IMG/VR virus record: IMGVR_UViG_3300030329_002180 | Span: 1 to 59,013 of that record | Source: a virus | DNA: 59,013 nt | Strand: one strand, 5' to 3' | In this document: positions 52,801-58,974 of the stretch, one piece after another | How the letters are laid out: the number at the start of each line of letters is the position of its first letter | Position numbering within the stretch: position 1 is the first letter of the stretch | Notes under the pieces: generated by a model | The model's database searches: none | What the model was told of the DNA's origin: nothing | Seen by the model: the letters and a program-made list of their open reading frames with translations, nothing else | Made by a program: the position numbers and the translations under genes

Positions 52801-53069
52801 GGCAATCGATAGCGCTTTTAATGGGTTGGAATAGATGGGATTTAGGAGTGGAAAACGAAGAAATGAAAAAATTAAGAGAACAAATAAAGATACAAAATAG
52901 ATTAAGAGGAAAAGGTAAAGCCTCTGTAACTAGAATGATTAACAAAGCAAAAAAAGAAACTAGAGTTGGTTATAGACCATATTTATATAACAACCAAATA
53001 CGTTGGGTTAGGTTAAAAGATAAAGATATTTTTGAAAGAAATTACCCAGAAGCAGAGCTTATAAAGTAA
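43818..53069 (+). CDS. 3083-aa giant polyvalent virion protein with metalloprotease- and HAD-like motifs
   Basis: At 9.25 kb this is the largest gene. The N-terminal R-F-K-L-F-G-R-I-Y-N-I-P-E-E-G-V-K-Q-F-L opens a domain typical of large internal proteins of marine podophages. A hydrophobic stretch lies near 700-730. Residues about 1053-1065 read I-P-H-E-V-N-H-V-F-I-K-Q-W, an H-E-x-x-H zinc metalloprotease site. Near 2195-2340 a HAD-like unit has D-F-D-D-T (motif I), I-L-T-A-R-P (motif II) and Y-F-A-D-D-A (motif IV). The C-terminus (about 2790-2860) has Q-Q-Q-A-S-P-L-G-R-F-I-L-A-F-A-N-T-P-M-Q-Y-N-R. It is probably injected and acts in the host; enzyme activity is inferred. Confidence 0.7.
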   Translation: MRRFKLFGRIYNIPEEGVKQFLETYPDAEEYFGESSEKVTEDVTKLSDDDAVVRLNSQYGDLGFSFETAGLLSNKVKVTNFDGTISETFDFNNWTDAGRSKVASDLNDWMSANAAPNTDPNFAPISGEQLHKQSTLNGAFNIEESAVVHLNNLYRDKGVWFEEISPGSDEVRVHKGGKHLDVKLPNNISNINQENARDWDIVASKISNFATGVSITPVYEGQMGKFSELIERKLDEPGFLESLGITDWEYAVKREVNQNISKEEAKYNVILKALKSKAGTEGIFGFGWNPNDDYSQLKEKEIDRSIEQAVNNRYYAARNARLVAESNQLANFLAENIEEDVDGRKFQAATIDDIHELYKQKSIKEFSKEGKKLFNLVEEWKKLNQQRLNGVDVKRSDIQKLESQIRTARNNYTNWYTTASSFVDRDGNPISPVQGEKLVGGYMLTEEDRDNSRQDVSKRLQFSNIDELRDDMYVDKFISDKMYNKMEKIVINNHEGRKLLEKAGYRSSGTTDLGYIYEVPFGFLAENYKEIIKGDTALPMEGKKFKSDPGYFGLFEFDKQQSKQGAKGDYGDIEEYTEGKDFSQRFKQSLKTYKSERKKLISDLNTVNEMSLLNIDPASKISGKGAVVENVGDFFMHMGGILVESTGRIFDRDFEIDDRSKSVQAELEKLKNIPDYEMTEAQLEASKKNMAYEVAEGVTGFVPAIAEFAAIEFATAGLGSQFALSKLGMRLLKTEKSIKAFEKAYDVKRGTKEFDKAVKTLGLRSLDSTKLGKVLIPTAKVLNEELKMGIVMGPEDYHVGSGAAFYGVGQLMQRLLPKAAGSRWEAVRTFIRNGSSGAMGVKAGEELHALIEDMRGNESYMKHIEDAYGDMSQVGRDALVEFLVFSLVGFKGTIDSHGGKWLGFRSNRQLDTLLTESLVKSRELNTDRLNILKGRKFEDLNPGEKKKVTDLESRIDNWIQVQNGVMRRINIINRNIDFKSSPEKATKQMNERFNTIIEEMSKMRTSNKDGEPIKFKVVRYRKDGDFKDKDSAAEFDGKNTIWVDAQRAEWGKIPHEVNHVFIKQWFGTEKGKLVAEKFKLELIENLKPIKFRGFAKKNGEYIDKDGKVIDKRTDFEGTPAQIKAQKEAARVYKEFSIEDYILNEYSNRKDFHDIKANEFISYTMEALADPMNRDKVLGGGIMTRMHQSYNRLLERGGGGKAKLGENLKGLDLVRFMSNLSMDLAGGKVTSRQLEKFKELLSDPVLDNHINKVDKIAKMRETVTKNQEPLSSKVNEFKRQELIERKNKLETTKPKDWKERVEKTVKEISELRKTDQLQEVTESNKKVSLKNDALLKEYNKVKLDKKETKKLSLELAKLEDKARSIGEARKEGYIEEIRKLTPRINEIKEGLKKSNKIKEDILQNNKGIVNRWLFGDPKTKTPGVIDPAKSSQAELKEIKSSADIEVMNIIDSYKPSEGAFGKYLIGALRGKTGNQRLGNILKRAGIDLDVKMKTVSRDAPEYKEKEGEGYDFEAQKEKRKKEEKELKEEIAGKRILKEDFKLNEEQISRVESRLEGRDWYKEDLITVDNVAKDIISEVMGNTITEKINWITKGDNWKVALDAVSKQSFSIARLDLPHRVGSKGSAQMSTKLKGTVVRDIMEPTGETVSLKIEGSTQNLPIQRKKTFTRESFLRDVLHVTFDAKGKLVSVNADSALGKKRKKAFNNLQYEMGRGFSIQLSKDVIKRGEASGDIVIKTTLQDLINKVQDGKSPNLASKYNELIKEAQERKPSLFRVKSILGEDSKEYKKLEKDILLQISDNKKLATSIYEAYDLTPAKLEKIVVEQYKRFRNKELREELRKAGFELNKDVAGGKDGYINKPETFVKLANYLNKNLKLPSTFFYSMLLDSYGVKKWQPYNSWAGRKILKEQDISWETINEIHGQFLGLSGFGTKTTGDKAGIILSNALKDKIRRTNNKDLTPIEKAEEIVNWMEGYLNDYGTSIVDAYKNNKKVRKDLAGSLHDYVYKGGDKKLINERFNDVANFLAQQTYIPYGIWRATNPVTSFTTMKGKVSDQHIVQVLNQSVNTVKNIAKYKSKDKFIKDFVLTDKYSNRSFTTEKNQKLSDKSGRTTYEGPMAKGVKQEFQLIVDPKQLSENFIIDVKGKKVEIKTWGDSLIEQLSGKSLDKLGHLSSKDLNHYIKEVQAILEGQKTKKKKRGITVWDFDDTIARTKSNVLFTDPKGKKGKLNAEEFAKHGKTLLDQGFKFDFSEFNKVIDGKKGPFFDKALKRNEKFGNKDVFILTARPGVSANAIHEFLKGIGLEIPLENIKGLGNSTAEAKAKWMVGKVAEGYNDFYFADDAIKNTNAVKNVLNQFDVKSKVQLAQQSLSSKRSEKFNKILEDVSGMEAKKRFSDVKAKIRGSAKDKFEFFIPSSAEDFVGLMYKFMGKGVKGEKHQAWFKRNLLDPFEKGIFDLNNAKQKIATEYDVLKSQNKEAINKLKERVKDNKDFTYEQALRVHLFEKAGYDTPGLSKTDKGKLLEAVNSNPDLLALSHTLSKISRKKEGYIEPKKDWLTGDIQTDLMSLTSRTARAKYLNKWIENKNEIFSPENLNKIEAIHGTKYREALEDILYRMETGVNRNIGKDRFNYRFSEAMSNSVGAIMFANIRSATLQMLSTVNFVNWGHNNIFNVAKTFANPKQYWKDVTMIFNSNWAKQRRSGLKTDVNHVELAEAASSGSNKFRSGMKWLLQKGFMPTQIADSFAIATGGASYYRNTVKKYMKEGLTKKNAEKKAWLEFQHIAERTQQSARPDLISQQQASPLGRFILAFANTPMQYNRIIKKSFTDLKNGRGDAKAHISKIIYYGAMQNFIFSSLQAGLFTLLFDDTDENAIKQKEVRIANSMLDTVLRGSGFAGAGVSSLKNMLLEFHKQEGKGYNADHMRTVLQGLNFSPPLGSRVRKVYSGLTNYKYNKQLIEARGFNIDNPALNITGNVVEGLTNVPLARLVNKTNNVVEGLSGEHETWQSIALLMGWNRWDLGVENEEMKKLREQIKIQNRLRGKGKASVTRMINKAKKETRVGYRPYLYNNQIRWVRLKDKDIFERNYPEAELIK

Positions 53070-53092
53070 TATAAACAAGTGATAATAATAAA

Positions 53093-53371
53093 ATGGCAAA
53101 AGAATTAAATGAAGATACTGGTTTTCATATCAGTATAAAAACCTTAATAGCTATAGGTTTTGGAATGGCAACAATAATTAGTATGTGGTTTATGCTTCAA
53201 GCAGATATAGCTGAAGCAAAAGCATTACCAGAACCACCTGAGGCAGAAGTTACTAGAATGGAATTTGATATGAAAGATCAAATGATTCGTCAAACTATTA
53301 TGACAACTCAAGAAGATGTTAAGGAAATTAAAAAATCTATTGAAAAAATAGAAGATCATCTTTATAAATAA
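53093..53371 (+). CDS. 92-aa membrane-anchored coiled-coil protein (holin- or spanin-like)
   Basis: A short cytoplasmic N-terminus precedes one membrane span (about 15-35, K-T-L-I-A-I-G-F-G-M-A-T-I-I-S-M-W-F-M-L). A coiled coil follows (about 58-92, F-D-M-K-D-Q-M-I-R-Q-T-I through I-E-K-I-E-D-H-L). This is the layout of an inner-membrane spanin or a small holin accessory. It opens the right-end envelope cassette, 7 bp before the thioredoxin-like gene. No family is certain. Confidence 0.6.
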   Translation: MAKELNEDTGFHISIKTLIAIGFGMATIISMWFMLQADIAEAKALPEPPEAEVTRMEFDMKDQMIRQTIMTTQEDVKEIKKSIEKIEDHLYK

Positions 53372-53377
53372 AATTAA

Positions 53378-53728
53378 ATGAAAAATATTGATCCTAAAAT
53401 AGCATATCTATTTGTAATTGTGTTTTGGTTAATAGTTACAACAGCTTTTGGCCAAATAGAAGTAAAACAATTTAACGCTAGTTGGAATAGCGCTAATGAT
53501 GTTGGTTGGGTTCAAAGTCTTGAAGATTGTAAAACTATAAGTTATACTGATGTCGCTAAAGACAAAGAATCTCAAAAAGAATATAAAATAGCAGTAGTAC
53601 CTACTATTATTATATTTAAAGATGGAGAAGAAGTTGCTAGATTTCAAGCTGATTTAAGTTTTAAAATGCAAGCAACAAGAGAAGAAGTACAGGAAGAAAT
53701 AAATAACCAATTAATGAGTGATTTCTAA
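53378..53728 (+). CDS. 116-aa membrane-targeted thioredoxin-fold protein lacking CxxC
   Basis: A hydrophobic N-terminus (about 9-25, A-Y-L-F-V-I-V-F-W-L-I-V-T-T-A-F-G) looks like a signal peptide or anchor. The rest reads as a thioredoxin fold: V-K-Q-F-N-A-S-W-N-S-A-N-D, helix, then I-A-V-V-P-T-I-I-I-F-K-D-G (cis-Pro75) and E-V-A-R-F-Q-A. The redox C-x-x-C that should follow W36 is replaced by N-S-A-N. It therefore cannot act as a normal thioredoxin; a binding or structural role in the periplasm is more likely. Its stop overlaps the SNase gene start by one base. Confidence 0.65.
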   Translation: MKNIDPKIAYLFVIVFWLIVTTAFGQIEVKQFNASWNSANDVGWVQSLEDCKTISYTDVAKDKESQKEYKIAVVPTIIIFKDGEEVARFQADLSFKMQATREEVQEEINNQLMSDF

Positions 53729-54096
53729 TGTATACTTATAAAATAAAATTAGATAGAGTTATTGATGGTGATACCATTGATGCTCATATTGATTTAGGAT
53801 TTGATGTGTCTATTAAAAAAAGAATTAGATTTGTTGGTATTAATACTCCAGAATCTAGAACTAGAGATTTAGAAGAAAAAGCAAGAGGTTTAGCAGCTAA
53901 AGATAGATTAAAGAATTTATTAGAAGGTGCTAATATGATACAATTAAAATCTCACGGCGTTGGAAAATATGGAAGATGTTTAGGTGAGTTACACATAGAC
54001 GTTGTTGACGGTCAAGATAAAATGACCTTAGAAAATGTAAATGAATTATTAATAAAAGAGGGCCATGCCGTAGAATATCATGGAGGTAAAAGATAA
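53728..54096 (+). CDS. thermonuclease (SNase)-like nuclease
   Basis: Staphylococcal-nuclease fold motifs are in order: V-I-D-G-D-T (D13, D15), R-F-V-G-I-N-T-P-E (R34, E42) and K-Y-G-R (R83). R34, E42 and R83 match the catalytic Arg35, Glu43 and Arg87, and D15 matches the calcium ligand Asp21. The second ligand Asp40 is Asn39 here, so metal binding may be altered. The enzyme would degrade DNA or RNA. No signal peptide is visible, so it probably acts in the cytoplasm. It is translationally coupled to the preceding gene (TAATG). Confidence 0.8.
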   Translation: MYTYKIKLDRVIDGDTIDAHIDLGFDVSIKKRIRFVGINTPESRTRDLEEKARGLAAKDRLKNLLEGANMIQLKSHGVGKYGRCLGELHIDVVDGQDKMTLENVNELLIKEGHAVEYHGGKR

Positions 54097-54100
54097 AAAT

Positions 54101-54184
54101 ATGAAAGAAACTATATGTAAACTTATATGTAAAATTACTGTTGGTAATATTTGTTTAGGATGGTGTGATAAAAAATGTTGTTAA
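54101..54184 (+). CDS. 27-aa cysteine-rich peptide
   Basis: ATG 54101 reads 27 codons (MKETICKLICKITVGNICLG, then W-C-D-K-K-C-C) to TAA. Six of 27 residues are cysteine, too many for chance in this AT-rich DNA, and the next gene starts 3 bp later. It may bind metal or form disulfides. It lies between the SNase and lipoprotein genes. No family is recognised. Confidence 0.45.
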   Translation: MKETICKLICKITVGNICLGWCDKKCC

Positions 54185-54186
54185 TA

Positions 54187-54297
54187 ATGAAACAATTATT
54201 AATTATATTATTATTATTATGTTTATCAAGTTGCTTGACAACAAAACAAACTTGTGAAAAAGAAACTAAAAAATGTTGTACAAAAAAAATAAAATGA
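54187..54297 (+). CDS. 36-aa lipoprotein (o-spanin-like candidate)
   Basis: A lipoprotein signal peptide (MKQLLIILLLLCLSSC) has an L-S-S-C lipobox with Cys16 as the lipidation site. The mature part is only 21 residues, polar and Lys/Cys-rich (LTTKQTCEKETKKCCTKK). Tiny lipoproteins near lysis genes often act as outer-membrane spanins. The stop shares its ATGA with the start of the next gene. Superinfection exclusion is the alternative role. Confidence 0.65.
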   Translation: MKQLLIILLLLCLSSCLTTKQTCEKETKKCCTKKIK

Positions 54298-56486
54298 AAA
54301 AAATAATACTATTACTATTACTACCTATAATAACTTTTGCGCAAAAAGAAGTTGTTATACATATACAAACTGATTCTTGGCCAGGAGAAACTAAATGGAC
54401 TTTGTATAAAGACGCTTATCAAGGCGATACTATAGCTTACGTTCCTTATTATCATTATAGTGCGCCAAATACAATGCACAGAGACACTGTTTATATGGCT
54501 GATAGTATTACTAATATATCATTTGTTATATATGATGGATATGGTGATGGTATTGTGAATGGTAGTTATTACGTTACTATATGTGGTGATACTGTGGTAG
54601 ATTATCCTGTATCTACATTTACAACAGGGTTAATACACAATAGAATGGTTCCTCAATGCATGCCTAATCCTCCTCCAGGTGTACCTGTTAAAATTGTTAT
54701 TAATTTAGATCAATATCAAGGCGAAACATCTTGGGATATAAAAGATACAAACGGTGTAACCTATGCTACGGGTGGTGGATATAATGTTCAACCTGATTAT
54801 GCTACAGTAATAACAAACGCTACTATCCCTAAGGGAGATTTGATATTTAATATATATGATAGCTACGGAGATGGTTTAAACGGAGCTTTATGGCAGGGAC
54901 AAGATGGTTCTTATTACGTTATTCAATGTAACGATACTTTAATATATGGTACTGATCCAGCTTTTGGATATGACACTTCACATGTATTTGTATCTGATTC
55001 TTGTCCTCCTATACTTGGTTGTACAGATGATGATTATGTAGAGTGGAATCCTTTTGCAACAGTAGATGATGGAAGTTGTCAAACACTAAAAATATTTGGT
55101 TGCTTAGATTCTACAATGTATAATTACGATCCAGGTGCCAATACAATGGAATTAATTGACACATGTACTTTTAAATTAATACTACATGATTTGATGGGTA
55201 ATGGTTGGGTTGGTTCTCATTTAAAACTAATACATCCAGATACATCATATCAATTTACACATTCAGGCGGGTTTGATGATATATATTACGTAGGATTAAC
55301 AGCTCCAGATCCAATAACATTTAGATTTCATATATCATCACAAGCTAGTTTAACCACTATAGAATGTGGATTTACTTTAATTAATCCAGAAGGTGATACT
55401 ATGATAAGTATTCAACCTCCGTTTATACAACCGTTGTTTTCTTATAATATGATTACTAATTGTGGTAATACTTGTGAAGAAAAAGTATTTGGGTGTATGG
55501 ATATATTAGCAATTAATTACGATAGTTTAGCAAACACAGATGACAGCACTTGTTATTATGGTCCTGGTTGTACTAACTCTTCTTATTTAGAATATTACAC
55601 ACAAGGTTATGTAGCTGACTATGACGACGGTAGTTGTATAACGCTAGCCGTATGGGGATGTATGGATTCTACAGCGTTTAATTATGATACATTAGCTAAT
55701 ATAGATAATGGTGGATGTGTCCCTGTTATATTAGGTTGTATGAATGAATTAGCTTTTAATTACAATCCTAATGCAAACACACCGGATACTTGCGTACCTT
55801 TAATATATGGATGTACGGATCCTACAATGTATAATTTCTGTGATACTTGTAACACGGATGACGGTAGTTGTGAGCCTTATGTTTTTGGATGTACTGATTC
55901 TACTATGTTTAACTTTAATCCATTAGCAAATGCAGATAACAACTCTTGTATTCCTTATATTTACGGTTGCACTGATCCTAGTATGCTTAATTACAACCCA
56001 CAAGCCAATACAGAAGATTTTAGTTGTATTGCTTATATTTATGGTTGTATGGATAGTACTGCTCTTAACTATGATTCAACAGCTAATACTGATAACGGTT
56101 CGTGTATCACTGTGGTTGAAGGATGTATGGACCCATCAGCTTACAACTATTCTGAGCTTGCTAATGTTAATGATAGCAGTTCTTGCTTATATAATGCTGG
56201 TTGTATCACTGGCCCAGGTGTTCCGTATTGGTTAAACGATCCTTGCTACGCTTGGGTATTATCAGTAGATGATTACTGTTGTGAAAATGAGTGGGATACA
56301 ATATGTCAAGCAACTTATAATCATTGTTTTAATGGGTGGGTCGGGCCATTATTAACAAGACAAATGGAAAGGAAAATAATAGCAATAACAGATTTACTAG
56401 GAAGACCAACAAAAGAAATAAAAAATCAACTTTTATTTTACATATATAATGATGGTACTGTTGAAAGAAAATTAATAAAAGATTAA
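54294..56486 (+). CDS. 730-aa secreted protein with Cys-repeat array and T9SS-like C-terminus
   Basis: From ATG 54294 (ATGA overlap with the lipoprotein gene) a signal peptide M-K-K-I-I-L-L-L-L-L-P-I-I-T-F-A precedes three beta domains. Two of these carry a D-x-Y-G-D-G-x-x-N/V-G calcium-site-like motif. From about residue 240 come 11 units beginning G-C-(M/T/L)-(D/N), each closed by a Cys about 20 residues later, with an A-x-N-Y-(D/N) core. The last 35 residues (I-A-I-T-D-L-L-G-R-P-T-K, then L-L-F-Y-I-Y-N-D-G-T-V-E-R-K-L) match T9SS type A sorting domains. It would be displayed on or released from the infected cell. A phage gene with this architecture suggests capture from the host. A start at 54273 is also in frame but lacks support. 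Confidence 0.8.
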   Translation: MKKIILLLLLPIITFAQKEVVIHIQTDSWPGETKWTLYKDAYQGDTIAYVPYYHYSAPNTMHRDTVYMADSITNISFVIYDGYGDGIVNGSYYVTICGDTVVDYPVSTFTTGLIHNRMVPQCMPNPPPGVPVKIVINLDQYQGETSWDIKDTNGVTYATGGGYNVQPDYATVITNATIPKGDLIFNIYDSYGDGLNGALWQGQDGSYYVIQCNDTLIYGTDPAFGYDTSHVFVSDSCPPILGCTDDDYVEWNPFATVDDGSCQTLKIFGCLDSTMYNYDPGANTMELIDTCTFKLILHDLMGNGWVGSHLKLIHPDTSYQFTHSGGFDDIYYVGLTAPDPITFRFHISSQASLTTIECGFTLINPEGDTMISIQPPFIQPLFSYNMITNCGNTCEEKVFGCMDILAINYDSLANTDDSTCYYGPGCTNSSYLEYYTQGYVADYDDGSCITLAVWGCMDSTAFNYDTLANIDNGGCVPVILGCMNELAFNYNPNANTPDTCVPLIYGCTDPTMYNFCDTCNTDDGSCEPYVFGCTDSTMFNFNPLANADNNSCIPYIYGCTDPSMLNYNPQANTEDFSCIAYIYGCMDSTALNYDSTANTDNGSCITVVEGCMDPSAYNYSELANVNDSSSCLYNAGCITGPGVPYWLNDPCYAWVLSVDDYCCENEWDTICQATYNHCFNGWVGPLLTRQMERKIIAITDLLGRPTKEIKNQLLFYIYNDGTVERKLIKD

Positions 56487-56487
56487 C

Positions 56488-57333
56488 ATGAAATGGTTAG
56501 GTCAACATATTGTAGATTTTATAGCTAGGTTTCGTAGTGACGTATATTTAGAAGGTGCAACTGAAGAAACACAAGATCATGTTGTTAGTATTAACGCTGA
56601 TGATGGTAAATTATACTACCAACCTGCGGCTACAGGAGATATAACAGGTGTAACAATAACAACAGATAGTGGTGGTGGAAGTAAAGCAACAGATACAGCT
56701 GGTAGTGCTGATTTTAGTATATTAGGATCTAGTGGGGTTGGCGTAACAAATTCTGGTACTACTATAACAGCGGTAGCTGTTCCCGGTGAGATTGACCATG
56801 ATTCGTTAAATAATTTTGATGCTAACGAGCATTTTACTCAAGCTAATATAACAACAGTTGGTACAGTATCTTCTGGAACATGGCAAGGTACGCCTATAGC
56901 TGCAGCTTATATTGCAGATAATAAAGGTACAAAACATTTTGGTGATACTATAAAAATATTACCAACTGATTTTATGTCTAACGAGGATGGAGGGGCGAAT
57001 AAATCCGCACAATTTAGAGATGATACTATAATAGGAGTTAGATCAACACATAACGATGCTGAGCTTTATGCTTTTGTAGCTATACCAGAAGGAAAAACAG
57101 CCACATCCGTAACAGTATATGGAAACGATACGGGTTTAGCAGTTAACGTTTATGAATCTGATATTAACGCTGGTGCTTTAACTGACAAAACTCCCGGTGG
57201 TGGTTGTACGGTTGGATCAGCTTGTGATATAACCGATGTAGCATCAGATGCTACTAATTATTTAGCTATAAAAGTAACAACAACAAACTACACTAACGAT
57301 ATAGTATATGGTGGTATAGTAACGATATCTTAA
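56488..57333 (+). CDS. 281-aa tail-fibre-like protein
   Basis: The N-terminus (MKWLGQHIVDFIARFRSDVYLE) is an amphipathic helix plus strand that I associate with fibre proteins in marine phages. A G-D-I-T-G-V-T-I-T-T-D unit and S-S-G-T-W-Q-G-T-P-I-A repeat signature follow (about 125-135), typical of fibre triple beta-helices. The C-terminal domain is beta-rich with K-I-L-P-T-D-F. Receptor binding is a plausible role. Confidence 0.65.
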   Translation: MKWLGQHIVDFIARFRSDVYLEGATEETQDHVVSINADDGKLYYQPAATGDITGVTITTDSGGGSKATDTAGSADFSILGSSGVGVTNSGTTITAVAVPGEIDHDSLNNFDANEHFTQANITTVGTVSSGTWQGTPIAAAYIADNKGTKHFGDTIKILPTDFMSNEDGGANKSAQFRDDTIIGVRSTHNDAELYAFVAIPEGKTATSVTVYGNDTGLAVNVYESDINAGALTDKTPGGGCTVGSACDITDVASDATNYLAIKVTTTNYTNDIVYGGIVTIS

Positions 57334-57339
57334 TATAAA

Positions 57340-57882
57340 ATGGCAAGAACAACTACACAAAAAATAACAGCTAATACTAAAACAGAAATAACAACTGGTT
57401 ATCATCATTATGATTCATTAAGTTTAACAAATGTTAAAAGTAGTGGTACTGTAACTATAAGTTTATGGATAACTTCTCAAGTTGGTAGTAGTATCACAGA
57501 TACAGGGACAAACTCAAATGAAAGTGATAATGCTGCTACTACTAGCTCGGTAACATTAACTGTTGATGGAACAGCAGCAACCGCAGATGTTTTTGAAAAT
57601 GAAAAAGTATGGAAATCTGACGGTACATTATTTGGTACATGTACGGCTAGAAATAGTAATACAGAGATTGTGTTTGGAGGAGGTTTAGAACAAATATTAG
57701 CTAACAATGATGATTTATATGTTGGTACTAGATATTATATATTAAGTAATGTTATTATACCAAATGGATCGACTTTGGTTTTAGATAATAGTGATTTTGA
57801 ATTTGATTCAAGATTATATAATTTATATATAATATCAGATAGTTCTGATGGTGATATAGATGTAATAATAAGAAAGTTTTAA
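57340..57882 (+). CDS. 180-aa beta-rich fibre-associated protein
   Basis: Strand-rich sequence (T-A-N-T-K-T-E-I-T-T-G-Y-H-H-Y-D, V-T-I-S-L-W-I-T-S-Q, Y-Y-I-L-S-N-V-I-I-P-N-G-S-T-L-V-L-D) ending in I-D-V-I-I-R-K-F. The phrase N-V-I-I-P-x-G-x-T-L-V-L-x-x and its place after a fibre gene suggest a particle component. No named family is recognised. Confidence 0.6.
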   Translation: MARTTTQKITANTKTEITTGYHHYDSLSLTNVKSSGTVTISLWITSQVGSSITDTGTNSNESDNAATTSSVTLTVDGTAATADVFENEKVWKSDGTLFGTCTARNSNTEIVFGGGLEQILANNDDLYVGTRYYILSNVIIPNGSTLVLDNSDFEFDSRLYNLYIISDSSDGDIDVIIRKF

Positions 57883-57892
57883 AAAAAACAAT

Positions 57893-58972
57893 ATGAAAAA
57901 ATTAATATTAATTATACTTTTATTTCCTTTACTATTAAAATCTCAAATAGATGTTCAAGATGTAATAAAGAAGAATTTAAAGTTTTCTACATTTTACGCC
58001 GCTGTTAATGGTGGGACATCATTATCTGATGTTAATATTTTTTCTGTTGATAATGGTTTGTCTACACAAACTATTTCAACTCCTTATGATTACAATTTTA
58101 CCATAGGTTTACGTAAGATAGCGAGATTTGGATATGAAAATAAAGCACAAACGTTTTACGATGGAACGGAGTCTAATTACAGTGATGCGGCTACTGTGGG
58201 TAAAGTTAGAGGAGTTGAATACTTATTTGAGGTAGATTATAAAAGACAAGAAGGTGTAGATTATGTAGACCAACACCATTTTATTAGATTTAGTTCTGAT
58301 GATGATTGTGACGACCCATTGTGTGTTAACTTTTTTGCTTTAAAATTAGAGTATTTACAAGATGGTTTTGCTGATATAGAATATTTTGAAGCATCAGAAA
58401 GATTTAGGTATAAATATACTAGAGACTTATCCTTTAACATCGGAGCTGTACATCGACTAGCAGAGCCTTATGGATATAATCCCTTAAGCGAATGGATGCT
58501 ATCAAATGGTAATTTACATTATACTTATTTAGCAATTCAAGAAGGGTACAATATCGATGTCGCTAATAGTGAATACTTTGCACCAGATGGAACTTTAGTT
58601 GCGACTAGTCCTGAGGTTTGGGAAGCAGTTGTAATTCCAGAGGTGTTGTCAGATTACGTTGCTAAAAAAAGAAACGAATTAGAAAATGTCATACAACATT
58701 CTATCGTTATAGGATTTGATTATTATAAATATACTAAGAAAAACTGGTTACATATTTGGGGTAACATATTACCTTGGCATTATAATGATGGAAGTGAATT
58801 CTCATACCATAACTTTATAAAAGATGATCAATGGTATGATTATTCTGGAGGATTAATATACGGAATAAAACAAAATAAAAATTTAGGATATTTCATAGAA
58901 GGAAAATATAATAAGTACTGGAATAGAGAATGGTATGATTTTAAAATAGGATTAAATTACACAATATTTTAA
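57893..58972 (+). CDS. 359-aa exported, outer-membrane barrel-like protein
   Basis: A signal peptide (MKKLILIILLFPLLLKSQ, cleaved near residue 18) precedes alternating amphipathic strands (Y-L-F-E-V-D-Y-K, F-F-A-L-K-L-E-Y, H-S-I-V-I-G-F-D-Y-Y). The last strand is F-K-I-G-L-N-Y-T-I-F. The C-terminal Phe is the outer-membrane barrel assembly signal. It would insert in the host outer membrane, where blocking of the receptor or help in lysis are possible. I recall proteins ending K-Y-N-K-Y-W-N-R-E-W-Y-D-F-x-x-G-L-N-Y from marine Bacteroidota phages, without known function. Confidence 0.7.
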   Translation: MKKLILIILLFPLLLKSQIDVQDVIKKNLKFSTFYAAVNGGTSLSDVNIFSVDNGLSTQTISTPYDYNFTIGLRKIARFGYENKAQTFYDGTESNYSDAATVGKVRGVEYLFEVDYKRQEGVDYVDQHHFIRFSSDDDCDDPLCVNFFALKLEYLQDGFADIEYFEASERFRYKYTRDLSFNIGAVHRLAEPYGYNPLSEWMLSNGNLHYTYLAIQEGYNIDVANSEYFAPDGTLVATSPEVWEAVVIPEVLSDYVAKKRNELENVIQHSIVIGFDYYKYTKKNWLHIWGNILPWHYNDGSEFSYHNFIKDDQWYDYSGGLIYGIKQNKNLGYFIEGKYNKYWNREWYDFKIGLNYTIF

Positions 58973-58974
58973 TT

